Assembly (NCBI RefSeq): GCF_008123425.1
Contig: NZ_VSSS01000053.1
Coordinates: 1-64,000 of the forward strand
Direction of reading: 5' to 3'
From: Bradyrhizobium rifense
GTDB lineage: Bacteria; Pseudomonadota; Alphaproteobacteria; Rhizobiales; Xanthobacteraceae
Length of the DNA: 64,000 nucleotides
Of this stretch, positions 44,834 to 52,391 are shown piece after piece (the stretch's first letter is position 1; each line of letters begins with the position of its first letter). Under the pieces are notes generated by a model. The model was not told where the DNA came from. It was given only the letters and a program-made list of their open reading frames with translations, and made no database searches. The translations under genes and the position numbers were made by a program.

Positions 44834-45229
44834 ATGAAAAAACTGACTTTTGGCGCGCTGATGATCCTCACCGTCACTGCCACGGCTACCAGCGCGATGG
44901 CGCAGGATGCCGCGGCCGGCAAATCGTCGTTCAACAAATGCCTGGCCTGCCACGCCATCGGCGAAGGCGCCAAGAACAAGGTCGGCCCCGAGCTCAACGG
45001 CCTCGACGGCCGCAAGTCGGGCACCGCGCCCGACTACAATTACTCGGATGCGAACAAGAATTCCGGCATCACCTGGAACGAGGCGCTGTTCAAGGAATAC
45101 ATCAAGGATCCGAAGGCCAAGATCCCCGGCACCAAGATGGCGTTCGCCGGCATCAAGAACGAGACCGAGATCAACAATCTCTGGACCTACGTATCGCAGT
45201 TCGACAAGGACGGGAAGATCAAGCAGTAA
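44834..45229 (+). CDS. cycA: Cytochrome c550 (soluble c2-type)
   Basis: The ATG at 44834 gives 131 residues with a signal peptide (MKKLTFGALMILTVTATATSAMAQ). The haem motif CLACH is at 36-40 and the axial Met at about 102 (GTKMAFAG). The sequence from KSSFNKCLACHAIGEGAKNKVGPELNGLDGRKSGTAPDYNYSDANKNSGITW is the cytochrome c2/c550 type; from memory it is close to CycA of Bradyrhizobium. It carries electrons in the periplasm, for example to oxidases and in nitrate respiration. Confidence 0.9.
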   Translation: MKKLTFGALMILTVTATATSAMAQDAAAGKSSFNKCLACHAIGEGAKNKVGPELNGLDGRKSGTAPDYNYSDANKNSGITWNEALFKEYIKDPKAKIPGTKMAFAGIKNETEINNLWTYVSQFDKDGKIKQ

Positions 45230-45254
45230 GCGGACGAATGGTGGCCGCCGGGCT

Positions 45255-45272
45255 CCGATTTACTTTAATCGG
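45255..45272. terminator. Hairpin between convergent genes
   Basis: CCGATT, loop TACTTT, AATCGG inside a GC-rich inverted surround (GGCCGCC and GGCGGCC). It sits between the cycA stop (45229) and the hydrolase stop (45265) and overlaps the latter. A weak terminator candidate. Confidence 0.35.
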
Positions 45273-46221
45273 CGGCCGCCTGCGCCGGGGCTATTTGACC
45301 GATCATCGTCTCGATCGCCGTCTTCACGAGATCCGGCACCGCGTTCTGCACCATGTGGCCGAGATCGGGCAGCACGATCAGCTTTGCGTTCGGCACCGTC
45401 GCTGCGAACGGGCGCGCATGGATGTCGGTCTTCACCGTCTTGTCGGGCTCGCCGGCGATGATCGTGACCGGCAGCTTAATCTCGTCGTAGCGCGCGACCT
45501 GTGCGGCCACCGACGCCTTCAGCGTCACCAGATCATAGGCATTGGCGATGAATTCGCGCGGACGTAGCAACAGCGGCGTCGCGGACTCCCTCACGAACCC
45601 GTCCGGCATCGTCTGCGGCAGGAAGACGTTGCGCGCGCCGGACTCGGCGACGAAATAGCCCAGTGGCAACGTGACGGTATAGGCGAGCAGCGGGCCGATC
45701 ACCGGCGTTGCGATGATCTCGTTGTAGCGGCCGACGCCGCCGCGCCAGGGATGGGTCACCGGCGCCAGCATCACGAGGCCGGCGACGCGGCTCGCATGAT
45801 CGAGCGCCAGCCGCGCGCCAAGCGCGCCGCTCCAGGAATGCACGACGAAGACCGCACGATCGACCCCGAGCTTGCCGAGCGCCGCGTCGATCATCCGCGC
45901 CTGGATGTCCGGCGTCGAATCCTGCCGTCGCGCGCGCGTGCTCCAGCCGTGGCCGGGACGGTCGATCAGGATGACGCGATGCTGCTTCGCCAGGAGCTCG
46001 CCAAGCGGATGCCGCATCACTTCGAGGTTGGAGCTCGCGCCATGCAGCATCACGATCGGCAGGCCGGCATTGCGCGGGCCGATGTCGACGACGTGGAGCA
46101 CAGCGCCATCGACCTCGATCATCCGGCCCTGCGGCGGATAGGCGCGCTGCACGGCGACAATTCCGGCCTGCGTGACCAGCGCCAGCAGCACCAGCGCCGT
46201 CACCGCTGACATCACGATCAT
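45265..46221 (-). CDS. Alpha/beta hydrolase, membrane-anchored
   Basis: A hydrophobic segment (MIVMSAVTALVLLALVTQAGIVAVQ) begins the chosen 318-residue form; a TTG at 46287 would add 22 residues. The hydrolase domain has LPIVMLHGASSNLEVM (oxyanion), VILIDRPGHGWS, the elbow VVHSWSGALG (nucleophile Ser, with Val in place of the usual first Gly), IIAGEPDKTVK (Asp) and LPDLGHMVQ (His). Complete triad, so an active esterase or epoxide-hydrolase-type enzyme is likely. Convergent with cycA. Confidence 0.82.
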   Translation of the reverse strand: MIVMSAVTALVLLALVTQAGIVAVQRAYPPQGRMIEVDGAVLHVVDIGPRNAGLPIVMLHGASSNLEVMRHPLGELLAKQHRVILIDRPGHGWSTRARRQDSTPDIQARMIDAALGKLGVDRAVFVVHSWSGALGARLALDHASRVAGLVMLAPVTHPWRGGVGRYNEIIATPVIGPLLAYTVTLPLGYFVAESGARNVFLPQTMPDGFVRESATPLLLRPREFIANAYDLVTLKASVAAQVARYDEIKLPVTIIAGEPDKTVKTDIHARPFAATVPNAKLIVLPDLGHMVQNAVPDLVKTAIETMIGQIAPAQAAAD

Positions 46222-46552
46222 GGAGAGAGTCCGGGCAATCCAGGGCACATCGCAGTTACGGGTTAGGCGGGCGGCAGTTTCGCGCAAGGCAGCTCAGCAC
46301 TTCCACCGGAAACGCCAGCCTGTGGATATGTGCATAACTACTGAGCTAAAAAACTCAATGGAATCAATAGCTATATGCGGCGCCTCACAAGCCCCAGACC
46401 AGCTTCATGCAGTCGTCATCGCAGCTTCCTTATAATCGCCACGGTCGGTTCCGTCTCTAGACGCGGGTGGGCGCCGATCCTCCTCGCAGCAACCTCAGGG
46501 GATGCAGGAAAGACCGGCAAGATTGTCCTGGTTTGAACCGGAGGATTTTTCG
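46222..46552. other. Intergenic region, 331 bases
   Basis: The region lies between the hydrolase and a small gene. It is locally AT-rich around 46320-46375. A single sequence TGTGGATATGTGCATAAC near 46321 resembles a DnaA box with a mismatch, which is not enough for an origin. No gene or repeat is recognised. Confidence 0.4.
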
Positions 46553-46735
46553 ATGAGCTTGAGATCGAACGATACTGCAATCGACGAGATCGTCGCGAGC
46601 TGCAACGGCGACCTGCGCGGGGCCGTGCGGGCGTTGCTCCTGATCAACGAGCATCTCGAGACGGAACTCGCAAAGGCCTATGCCGCAGTCGCCGACCATG
46701 GTCTTGCGGAACGCGGCGGCAGCGTCCTGCACTAG
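46553..46735 (+). CDS. Small conserved protein, unknown function
   Basis: Sixty residues from ATG 46553, preceded by GGAGGATTTTTCG. The sequence MSLRSNDTAIDEIVASCNGD continues into a helix LRGAVRALLLINEHLETELAKAY and ends in a short tail. It looks like a small soluble helical protein of a kind I remember from many Bradyrhizobium annotations. No function known. The ATG at 46502 is less likely. Confidence 0.7.
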   Translation: MSLRSNDTAIDEIVASCNGDLRGAVRALLLINEHLETELAKAYAAVADHGLAERGGSVLH

Positions 46736-46797
46736 CCGAACCGGTCTCCGTTAGCCGGATGAGCGCCGTCGTTCCGTCCCGCGTGAACTCGGTCCGC

Positions 46798-48003
46798 TCA
46801 GCCCGCCATCGCAGCAGGTGACGGCAGCTCTCGGCCCGCCAGGAACGTCGTAACCTCGTTCTCGAAGGTCTTGAGGGCCGCACCGATCGCCTGGTGCATA
46901 TCGAGATATTTGTAGGAGCCGAGGCGGCCGCCGAAGATGACGTTCGGACGCTTCTCCATCATCATGCGGTAACCGGACAGAATGGCCCGGTCGGCGGTGG
47001 TGTTGATCGGGTAGTAGGGTTCGTCGTCGCGGCCGGCAAAGCGGGAATATTCGCGATAGATCGTGGTCTTCGGCTCCCGATAGTCGCGCTCGGGATGCAG
47101 ATGCCTGAATTCGTGGATTCGGGTGAACGGCACGTCCGCATCGGCGTAGTTGATCACCGAAGTGCCCTGGAAGTCGTCGACGTCATGCACCTCGCGAGCG
47201 AAGTCGACGGTGCGCCAGCCGAGCTCGCCACAGCGATAGCGGAAGAAGCGGTCGATCGGCCCGGTATAGATCACGAGCTGATCGGGGCGGATCTGGTCGG
47301 CGATATCGAAATAATCGACGCCGAGACGGAGCTCGATATTCGGTGACTTGAGCATGCGCTGGAAAATCGCGGTGTAGCCGTCGACCGGCATGCCCTCGTA
47401 GCGATCGGCGAAATAGCGGTCGTCGAAATTGAGCCGCACCGGCAGGCGACCGATGATATCGGCCGAGAGCTCGCTCGGCTCGGTCTGCCACTGCTTCTGC
47501 GTATAGCCGCGGATGAGAAGGTCGTAGAGGGTACGGCCGACGGAGGCGATCGCCTTGTCCTCCAGGTTCTGGGCGACGCTCGCGCCATGGACGTGTACAT
47601 GGGCGTGAACATGGTCGTCGGCCTCGGCCGCAATCACGAGCTTCGCCTCTTGCGGCGTCATGGCGCGGCCGAACGCGGCCGAGATGGTCGCGAGATTGAT
47701 CGGCATGGAGTAGAGCCGCCCGCGCGCCACCGTGAAGACGCGGTGCCGGTAGCTGGTGAATTCGGTGAAGCGCTGCAGATAGCGCCAGACCGTGTCCGAG
47801 TTGGTGTGAAAGATATGCGTGCCGTAGCGATGCACCTCGATGCCGCTGTCGGGATCAATCTCCGAATAGGCGTTGCCGCCGATATGAGCGCGCCGGTCGA
47901 CCACACAGACTTTTCGCCCGAGCTCGTTTGCCACCCGCTCGGCGATGGTCGCGCCGAAGAAGCCAGCGCCCACAACCACGACGTCGAAGCCATCAAGCTG
48001 CAT
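46798..48003 (-). CDS. glf: UDP-galactopyranose mutase with a His-rich insert
   Basis: Glf converts UDP-galactopyranose into UDP-galactofuranose with reduced FAD, in the cytoplasm. The 401 residues contain VVVVGAGFFGATIAERVA (FAD site, G12-G17), HIGGNAYSEIDPDSGIEVHRYGTHIFHTNSD, MPINLATISAAFG, GYTQKQWQTEPSELSADIIGRLPVR and NYADADVPFTRIHEFRHLHPE. Residues 131-139 read HVHAHVHVH, five alternating histidines in a loop not known from the usual family. Divergent from a predicted glycosyltransferase (209 bases away). Confidence 0.93.
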   Translation of the reverse strand: MQLDGFDVVVVGAGFFGATIAERVANELGRKVCVVDRRAHIGGNAYSEIDPDSGIEVHRYGTHIFHTNSDTVWRYLQRFTEFTSYRHRVFTVARGRLYSMPINLATISAAFGRAMTPQEAKLVIAAEADDHVHAHVHVHGASVAQNLEDKAIASVGRTLYDLLIRGYTQKQWQTEPSELSADIIGRLPVRLNFDDRYFADRYEGMPVDGYTAIFQRMLKSPNIELRLGVDYFDIADQIRPDQLVIYTGPIDRFFRYRCGELGWRTVDFAREVHDVDDFQGTSVINYADADVPFTRIHEFRHLHPERDYREPKTTIYREYSRFAGRDDEPYYPINTTADRAILSGYRMMMEKRPNVIFGGRLGSYKYLDMHQAIGAALKTFENEVTTFLAGRELPSPAAMAG

Positions 48004-48212
48004 GCGTTCCCCACCCTGTCGGCGTCGCAAGCGCACAAATCCGCGGCCGACGAGGCTTCAACGGCGAGGAACGTTGGCTCAGGCGGAATAATTGCGCGCC
48101 GCGTCAACAATTCGTGAGCCCGGGACGGGCACCCCGGATCGTTCAAAGGTCAGGGCGCGGCGGCGGTGCGATCGACAAGCCGGGCGACGCCATTGCTCGG
48201 AGATCGTCGACC

Positions 48213-49451
48213 ATGGCCTTGATCTGCATCCTGTCAGCGACCAACAGCGCCTATCAATCGGTTCGCGGCATCCTCTTGATGGCGGGGGCCGAGCTCGACC
48301 GGCTCGGCCATGAGGTGAAGATCCTCGATCTGGAGGCACCCGATACGCCGGCACGGATGGAAGCCCTGCTGCCGCGGCGCGACGAGATGATGGCACTCGT
48401 GATGTCGGGAATCGGCCTCGAGATCTACGCCAAGGAAGGCAAGCTGCTCTGGGACGCGGCGCAGATCCCCGTGTTCAACTGGAACTGTGATCACCCCTCC
48501 TATTTCGTGCGCCGCCATCGGCTGGACAGTCCCTACGTCGTCCACGGCTACGTGTTTCCGGATCATGCCGCGTTCAACCGTGACCATCTGCACGCCAATG
48601 GCGCGGCGTTCGGGGCTCATATCGGCATTCCCGATCCCGGCCTCTTCGGCGCCCTGCCGGCCGACAAGCGCAACGGCCGGATCGTCTTCGCCAAGTCCGA
48701 CTGGAATCCGGCCAAACTCGAGCGCTCCTGGCGCAAGGCGTTGCCACCAAAACTGTTCACCATCCTGTTCGATGCGATCGCTGCTGCGCGTGGCAAGACC
48801 TGCTCCGCCTTTCCCGAGATCATCTGCAACGTGGCTGCCGAGCATCTCGTCCATCTCACACCCGGCGGTGACGTCTTCAATGCGATCCTGACCCGCCTCG
48901 ACAATTACACGCGGGCGGTACGCACCCGCGAGGTTGGTGCCGTGCTGTCCAAATACCCGGTGGATTTCATCGGCGGCTGGGAGGATTTTGGCGCGGAGAC
49001 GCGTCACGCCCGTTTCCTCGGCGCCATGCCGTTCGACACGCTGCGCGAAACGCTCGGAACCTATCTCGGCGCGGCCTCGCTCAATCCCAATGTCGATCTC
49101 TCGGTGCATGACCGCGTGTTCTTCGCGCTCGGCGCCTCGACCGTGCCGATCTTCGATGCCAACAGATTTTCGCAGGCGAATTTCCCGCGCCTCTCCCGCT
49201 TCGGCTTCGGCCACGACGCCGACAGTATTGCCGCAGCCGTCGAGGCCGTGCTCGATGATCCCCGGGCTGCGCAGGCGGCGACCGCCGCGACGCTCGCCGA
49301 GACCTATCCACGCCTCTCCATGCAGCGCTCGGTGCAGGACATTTGCGAGATCACGATGCAGATGGCGGGCAAGCCCGGCGCGAGGTTGATTCCCGCGGCG
49401 CCCTCGCCGGCGAGCTATTGGACCAGGGAGCGCCCGACGGCGGCAGCCTGA
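48213..49451 (+). CDS. Predicted glycosyltransferase (CgeB-like)
   Basis: The 412-residue product from ATG 48213 has an N-terminal Rossmann half with ICILSATNSAYQSVRGILLMAGAELDRLGHEVKILDLE and WNCDHPSYFVRRHRLD, and a C-terminal half ending HDRVFFALGASTVPIFDANRFS..., DADSIAAAVEAVLDDP, ETYPRLSMQRSVQDI, similar to CgeB-type family B glycosyltransferases. The divergent glf gene makes the donor UDP-galactofuranose, which suggests this enzyme uses it. That link is inference. A hydrophobic signal is absent, so it is cytoplasmic. Confidence 0.65.
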   Translation: MALICILSATNSAYQSVRGILLMAGAELDRLGHEVKILDLEAPDTPARMEALLPRRDEMMALVMSGIGLEIYAKEGKLLWDAAQIPVFNWNCDHPSYFVRRHRLDSPYVVHGYVFPDHAAFNRDHLHANGAAFGAHIGIPDPGLFGALPADKRNGRIVFAKSDWNPAKLERSWRKALPPKLFTILFDAIAAARGKTCSAFPEIICNVAAEHLVHLTPGGDVFNAILTRLDNYTRAVRTREVGAVLSKYPVDFIGGWEDFGAETRHARFLGAMPFDTLRETLGTYLGAASLNPNVDLSVHDRVFFALGASTVPIFDANRFSQANFPRLSRFGFGHDADSIAAAVEAVLDDPRAAQAATAATLAETYPRLSMQRSVQDICEITMQMAGKPGARLIPAAPSPASYWTRERPTAAA

Positions 49452-49457
49452 GCTGGT

Positions 49458-49718
49458 TCAGCCCGCGCCGTCCTCGGCCTTTTGCTCCTCGGGCGTGAGC
49501 GCGGGACAGGCGCGGATGGTCGAGCGTGCAAGCTTGGCATCGTCCTTGGATTTGTAAGGACCGTCGCCGAACCAGATGTCGCCGTCGATGACCGGATTGC
49601 TGGTCACGATGTTGCATTTGCCGGTGGCGCGATTGCCGACCACCCAGAACAGTCCGTCGGCGAGGCTCATCGTTCCCGACGCCAACAGCAAGCTGCAAGC
49701 AAAGATCAAACGCTTCAT
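49458..49718 (-). CDS. Small exported protein, unknown function
   Basis: From ATG 49718 (GGAGC upstream) 86 residues: a signal peptide MKRLIFACSLLLASGTMSLA, then GLFWVVGNRATGKCNIVTSNPVIDGDIWFGDGPYKSKDDAKLARSTIRACP, ending in an acidic tail. The CNIVTSNPV...GDIWFGDGPYKSKDDAK pattern recurs in small secreted Bradyrhizobium proteins. Two cysteines may pair. It ends seven bases before the converging glycosyltransferase stop. Function unknown. Confidence 0.75.
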   Translation of the reverse strand: MKRLIFACSLLLASGTMSLADGLFWVVGNRATGKCNIVTSNPVIDGDIWFGDGPYKSKDDAKLARSTIRACPALTPEEQKAEDGAG

Positions 49719-49843
49719 GGCTTTTGCTCCTGCCATGCAGGTAGACCTGCGGCGGCGGCGACAATAGTCCTTGCGAGATTGCGCCTCCGATCGTGGTTAA
49801 TCGCCACGCGCCGCAACCGCTCGAAAGATGATCGAGTTATCGG

Positions 49844-50488
49844 CTAGATGTCGCGGCCTTCGACCTTCTCGGTCAAAGCCTTCACCTGATCGGGAATCTT
49901 CTCGAGGTGCGGATTGACGGCGAGCGCCTTGCGATAGGCCTCGAGCGCGCGCTTCTCGTCGCCGACGTCCTGCATGATCATACCGAGCCCTGCGAGCGCA
50001 CCGAAATGACGGGGCTCGCGGGTCAGCACCTCGCGGATGTCGGCGAGCGAGCGGGCATAATCGTTCTGCATGTAATAGAGCGTGGCGCGCCGGTTCCAGG
50101 CTTCGATGTAGTCGGGCCTGAGCTTGATGACCGAATCCAGCAGCTTGATCGCGACCTCGATCTTCTTCGCATCGACGGCGGCCTTGGCCCGCGCCATCAA
50201 CAACGCTGCGGTGTCGCTCGGGGTCTGGAGCCAGATCGCCCAGATCCGCGCCTCGACATGCTTGGCGCTGTCTTCGTCAGGAGCGGCCTTCAGCGCGCCG
50301 AACAGGAAATCGAGGTTCTTGGTGCGCTCGACCTTGGGCAGCTTGGCTGGCGCCTCCGGCAGCTTCTTCTGCTGCTTCGCCGGCGGGGCCGGATCATCCT
50401 GCGCCAGCGCCGGCGAGAGGCTGGCGCCTCCGAGAACCAGGGCCAGACACAGCGTACGCGCGAAAGGGAATCTCACTGCCATCATCAA
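49844..50488 (-). CDS. Exported tetratricopeptide-repeat protein
   Basis: A signal peptide (VRFPFARTLCLALVLGGASLSPALAQ) is followed by a Pro/Lys-rich linker and TPR units: VEARIWAIWLQTPSDTAALLMARA, KIEVAIKLLDSVIKLRPDYIEAWNRRATLYYMQNDYARSLADIREVLTREPRHFGALAGLGMI, EKRALEAYRKALAVNPHL (about residues 75-205). TPR proteins in the periplasm commonly act in envelope protein interactions. Its three consecutive ATG codons leave the exact start uncertain by two residues. No partner is identifiable. Confidence 0.85.
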   Translation of the reverse strand: MMMAVRFPFARTLCLALVLGGASLSPALAQDDPAPPAKQQKKLPEAPAKLPKVERTKNLDFLFGALKAAPDEDSAKHVEARIWAIWLQTPSDTAALLMARAKAAVDAKKIEVAIKLLDSVIKLRPDYIEAWNRRATLYYMQNDYARSLADIREVLTREPRHFGALAGLGMIMQDVGDEKRALEAYRKALAVNPHLEKIPDQVKALTEKVEGRDI

Positions 50489-50504
50489 AGTCTAAACGCG
50501 TAAA

Positions 50505-50528
50505 GCCGCCCTTGCAAAGCAGGGCGGC
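50505..50528 (-). terminator. Terminator after rpmJ
   Basis: GCCGCCCT, eight-base loop, AGGGCGGC, with TTTA on the minus-strand exit side. It lies about 60 bases after the rpmJ stop and 17 bases before the TPR gene start. Confidence 0.65.
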
Positions 50529-50588
50529 GTCAAACTCGTGTGAGACCGTGGTCTTGCGGGGCGCGCTCGGCGTCCGGCAGGGCAGAGA

Positions 50589-50714
50589 TCAGCCCTGGCG
50601 AGCCTTGAAGCGGCGCTGCACCTTGTTGATCACATAGACCCGGCCCTTGCGGCGGACCAGGCGGTTGGCGCGATGGCGACCGCGCAGCGACTTCAACGAG
50701 TTACGGACCTTCAT
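50589..50714 (-). CDS. rpmJ: 50S ribosomal protein L36 (zinc-free type)
   Basis: The 41 residues MKVRNSLKSLRGRHRANRLV, then RRKGRVYVINKVQRRFKARQG are ribosomal protein L36. The canonical L36 has three Cys and one His as zinc ligands; this one has none of the cysteines, so it is the C-minus paralogue as usual in alphaproteobacteria. It is part of the large ribosomal subunit. A longer upstream frame to 50969 is not conserved. Confidence 0.95.
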   Translation of the reverse strand: MKVRNSLKSLRGRHRANRLVRRKGRVYVINKVQRRFKARQG

Positions 50715-50962
50715 GGCAGAATCCTGAACGTTCGAAAGGCCGTGTTCGGCACTACCGTTTCGGCACGCGCGAATGTGGCAAAATGAGATCTTTCCCGCTG
50801 GCGGACCGACCGCCCGGGACGGGGCGGTTCTTAAGGCATGGCGGGAGGTCATGTCAATGTTAACCGCCCGGTTCCGAACCGGCAAATTCGTGAAAACAAC
50901 CCCATGCACAGTAGAAACGGCCGGATCGGCCCGATCTGTCCACGCCCTCAGCGAAGGTTCGC

Positions 50963-50999
50963 TTGCCAAATTCGTTATATCATATAATCAATTTGGCAA
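50963..50999. promoter_or_regulatory. Very large palindrome upstream of the amidohydrolase gene
   Basis: TTGCCAAATT (50963-50972) and AATTTGGCAA (50990-50999) are exact inverted copies, and between them TTATAT-C-ATATAA (50975-50987) is another exact palindrome on the same centre, 50981. Sixteen of 18 base pairs match. The AT-rich core would be the -10 of a promoter starting just upstream of the ATG (51018), whose ribosome binding site is GGGAGGAC. Rest of the gap (50715-50962) shows no gene. Confidence 0.75.
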
Positions 51000-51017
51000 C
51001 CCGTCGGGAGGACACCA

Positions 51018-51902
51018 ATGCCAAAGCTGAAGCTGCCGAACATCGACGATGTCGTCGCCATCGACATCCACACCCATGCCGAAGAACCCTGCGGCACCCA
51101 TCCCGACGACGGCTATGACGATTTCCAGGCGCAGATGGCCGACTACTTCAAGTCGCCGCACAAGCATCCGCCGACCGTGCCGGAGACCGCGGCCTACTAT
51201 CGCTCCAAGAACATCGCCGCCGTGATCTTCCCGGTCGATGCCGAGCGCGAGACCGGCTTCCGCCGCTACAAGAATGAAGAGATGCTGGAGATCGCCTCCG
51301 ACCATCTCGACGTCCTCATCCCCTTCGTCTCGATCGACCCGCACAAGGGCAAGCTCGGCGTACGGGAGGCGCGCAAGCTGATCGAGGAATACGGGGTGCG
51401 CGGCTTCAAATTCCATCCGACCATGCAGGGCTTCTACGCCAACGACCGCATGGCCTATCCGCTCTACGAAGAGATCAACAATGGCGGCGCGATCGCGCTG
51501 TTCCACACCGGACAGACCGGCGTCGGCTCGGGCATGCCGGGCGGCATGGGCATGCGGCTGAAATATTCCAACCCGATGTACATGGACGACGTCGCGGCTG
51601 ACTTCCCCGACCTCAAGATCATCCTCGCCCACCCCTCCTTCCCCTGGCAGGAAGAGGCGCTGTCGGTCGCGACCCACAAGCCGAACGTCTACATCGATCT
51701 GTCCGGCTGGTCGCCGAAATATTTCCCGCCGATCCTGGTGCGCTACATCAACTCGATCCTGCAGGACAAGATGCTGTTCGGCTCGGACTGGCCGGTGATC
51801 ACGCCGGACCGCTGGCTGTCGGATTTTGCCAAGATCGAGATCCGCGACGAGATCCGGCCGAAGGTGCTGAAGGCCAACGCGCGCAAGCTGCTCGGGATCT
51901 AG
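51018..51902 (+). CDS. Amidohydrolase family protein (metal-dependent hydrolase/decarboxylase type)
   Basis: The 294 residues match the Amidohydro_2 family: IDIHTHAEE (metal ligands H18, H20), GVRGFKFHPTMQGFYAND, FHTGQTG, ILAHPSFPWQEEA (metal His), NVYIDLSGWSPKYFP and LFGSDWPVI (Asp). Members include ACMSD-type decarboxylases and lactone or imine hydrolases in aromatic breakdown. A GGGAGGAC site precedes the ATG, and a large palindrome overlaps its promoter. Its last 35 bases recur in degenerate form at 53453-53487. Confidence 0.88.
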   Translation: MPKLKLPNIDDVVAIDIHTHAEEPCGTHPDDGYDDFQAQMADYFKSPHKHPPTVPETAAYYRSKNIAAVIFPVDAERETGFRRYKNEEMLEIASDHLDVLIPFVSIDPHKGKLGVREARKLIEEYGVRGFKFHPTMQGFYANDRMAYPLYEEINNGGAIALFHTGQTGVGSGMPGGMGMRLKYSNPMYMDDVAADFPDLKIILAHPSFPWQEEALSVATHKPNVYIDLSGWSPKYFPPILVRYINSILQDKMLFGSDWPVITPDRWLSDFAKIEIRDEIRPKVLKANARKLLGI

Positions 51903-51959
51903 TCGCGTCCTCGCGACGTCCGCCCACAGCCAAGGGCGGACGTTGGCGCGTCAGCGCGA

Positions 51960-52307
51960 TCAGTTCACGCTTGCCAGATAGCCGGCCAGGATCGTCCGGC
52001 TCTGGCTGAGTGTCTCGATGCGTTCGTCGATCAGGCCGACCTGCTGGGCCAATATTCTTCGCAACTCGTTGCACGGCGTGAAGGCTGGATCGTTGTTCCG
52101 CACGCACGGAAGCAATTGCTGGATCGTCTCGAGCGTCATCCCGGCTGAGCCAAGCATTTTGATCCGCCGAACCGTCTCCTCTTCCGCCGGGCCATAGTCG
52201 CGATAACCGGAGCCGGTCCGCTGCGGCGCCAGCAGTCCTTCGCCTTCGTAATAACGCAGCATCCGGACGCTGACTCCCGTCCTCCGGGAGAGTTCGCCAA
52301 TTTTCAT
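51960..52307 (-). CDS. MerR-family transcriptional regulator
   Basis: The 115 residues start MKIGELSRRTGVSVRMLRYY, then EGEGLLAPQRTGSGYRDYG, the MerR HTH and wing, continue with a coiled dimer helix LRRILAQQVGLIDERIETLSQSRTILAGYLASVN. Two cysteines (about 69 and 79, LLPCVRNNDPAFTPCNE) are arranged like thiol or electrophile sensors of the NmlR/AdhR group. Divergent from the oxidoreductase gene over a shared promoter with a long spacer, so it is almost surely its activator. Confidence 0.92.
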   Translation of the reverse strand: MKIGELSRRTGVSVRMLRYYEGEGLLAPQRTGSGYRDYGPAEEETVRRIKMLGSAGMTLETIQQLLPCVRNNDPAFTPCNELRRILAQQVGLIDERIETLSQSRTILAGYLASVN

Positions 52308-52318
52308 CTGAAAACCCC

Positions 52319-52350
52319 TTGACCCTGACAGCGCTGTCAGACCCTACAGA
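52319..52350 (+). promoter_or_regulatory. MerR-type promoter with palindromic long spacer
   Basis: TTGACC (-35, 52319-52324), then 19 bases ending at 52343 that contain the perfect palindrome CTGACAGCGCTGTCAG (52325-52340), then CTACAG (-10, 52344-52349). MerR-family activators act on promoters with 19-20 base spacers that carry their operator. It drives the oxidoreductase gene. Confidence 0.8.
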
Positions 52351-52391
52351 CTGCGCTCATCCAAGTCATGCCGCTTGTGAAGGGTGCAACG

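Noticed and set aside
37890..45229. A new defence or secretion system between glcF and cycA
   Set aside because: The interrupted glycolate locus contains only metabolic, regulatory and membrane acyltransferase genes; no nuclease, toxin or phage-related gene was seen.
46321..46338. DnaA-box-like TGTGGATAT near an AT-rich patch
   Set aside because: Only one imperfect site; no cluster, no dnaA or hemE-like neighbour. Not evidence of an origin.
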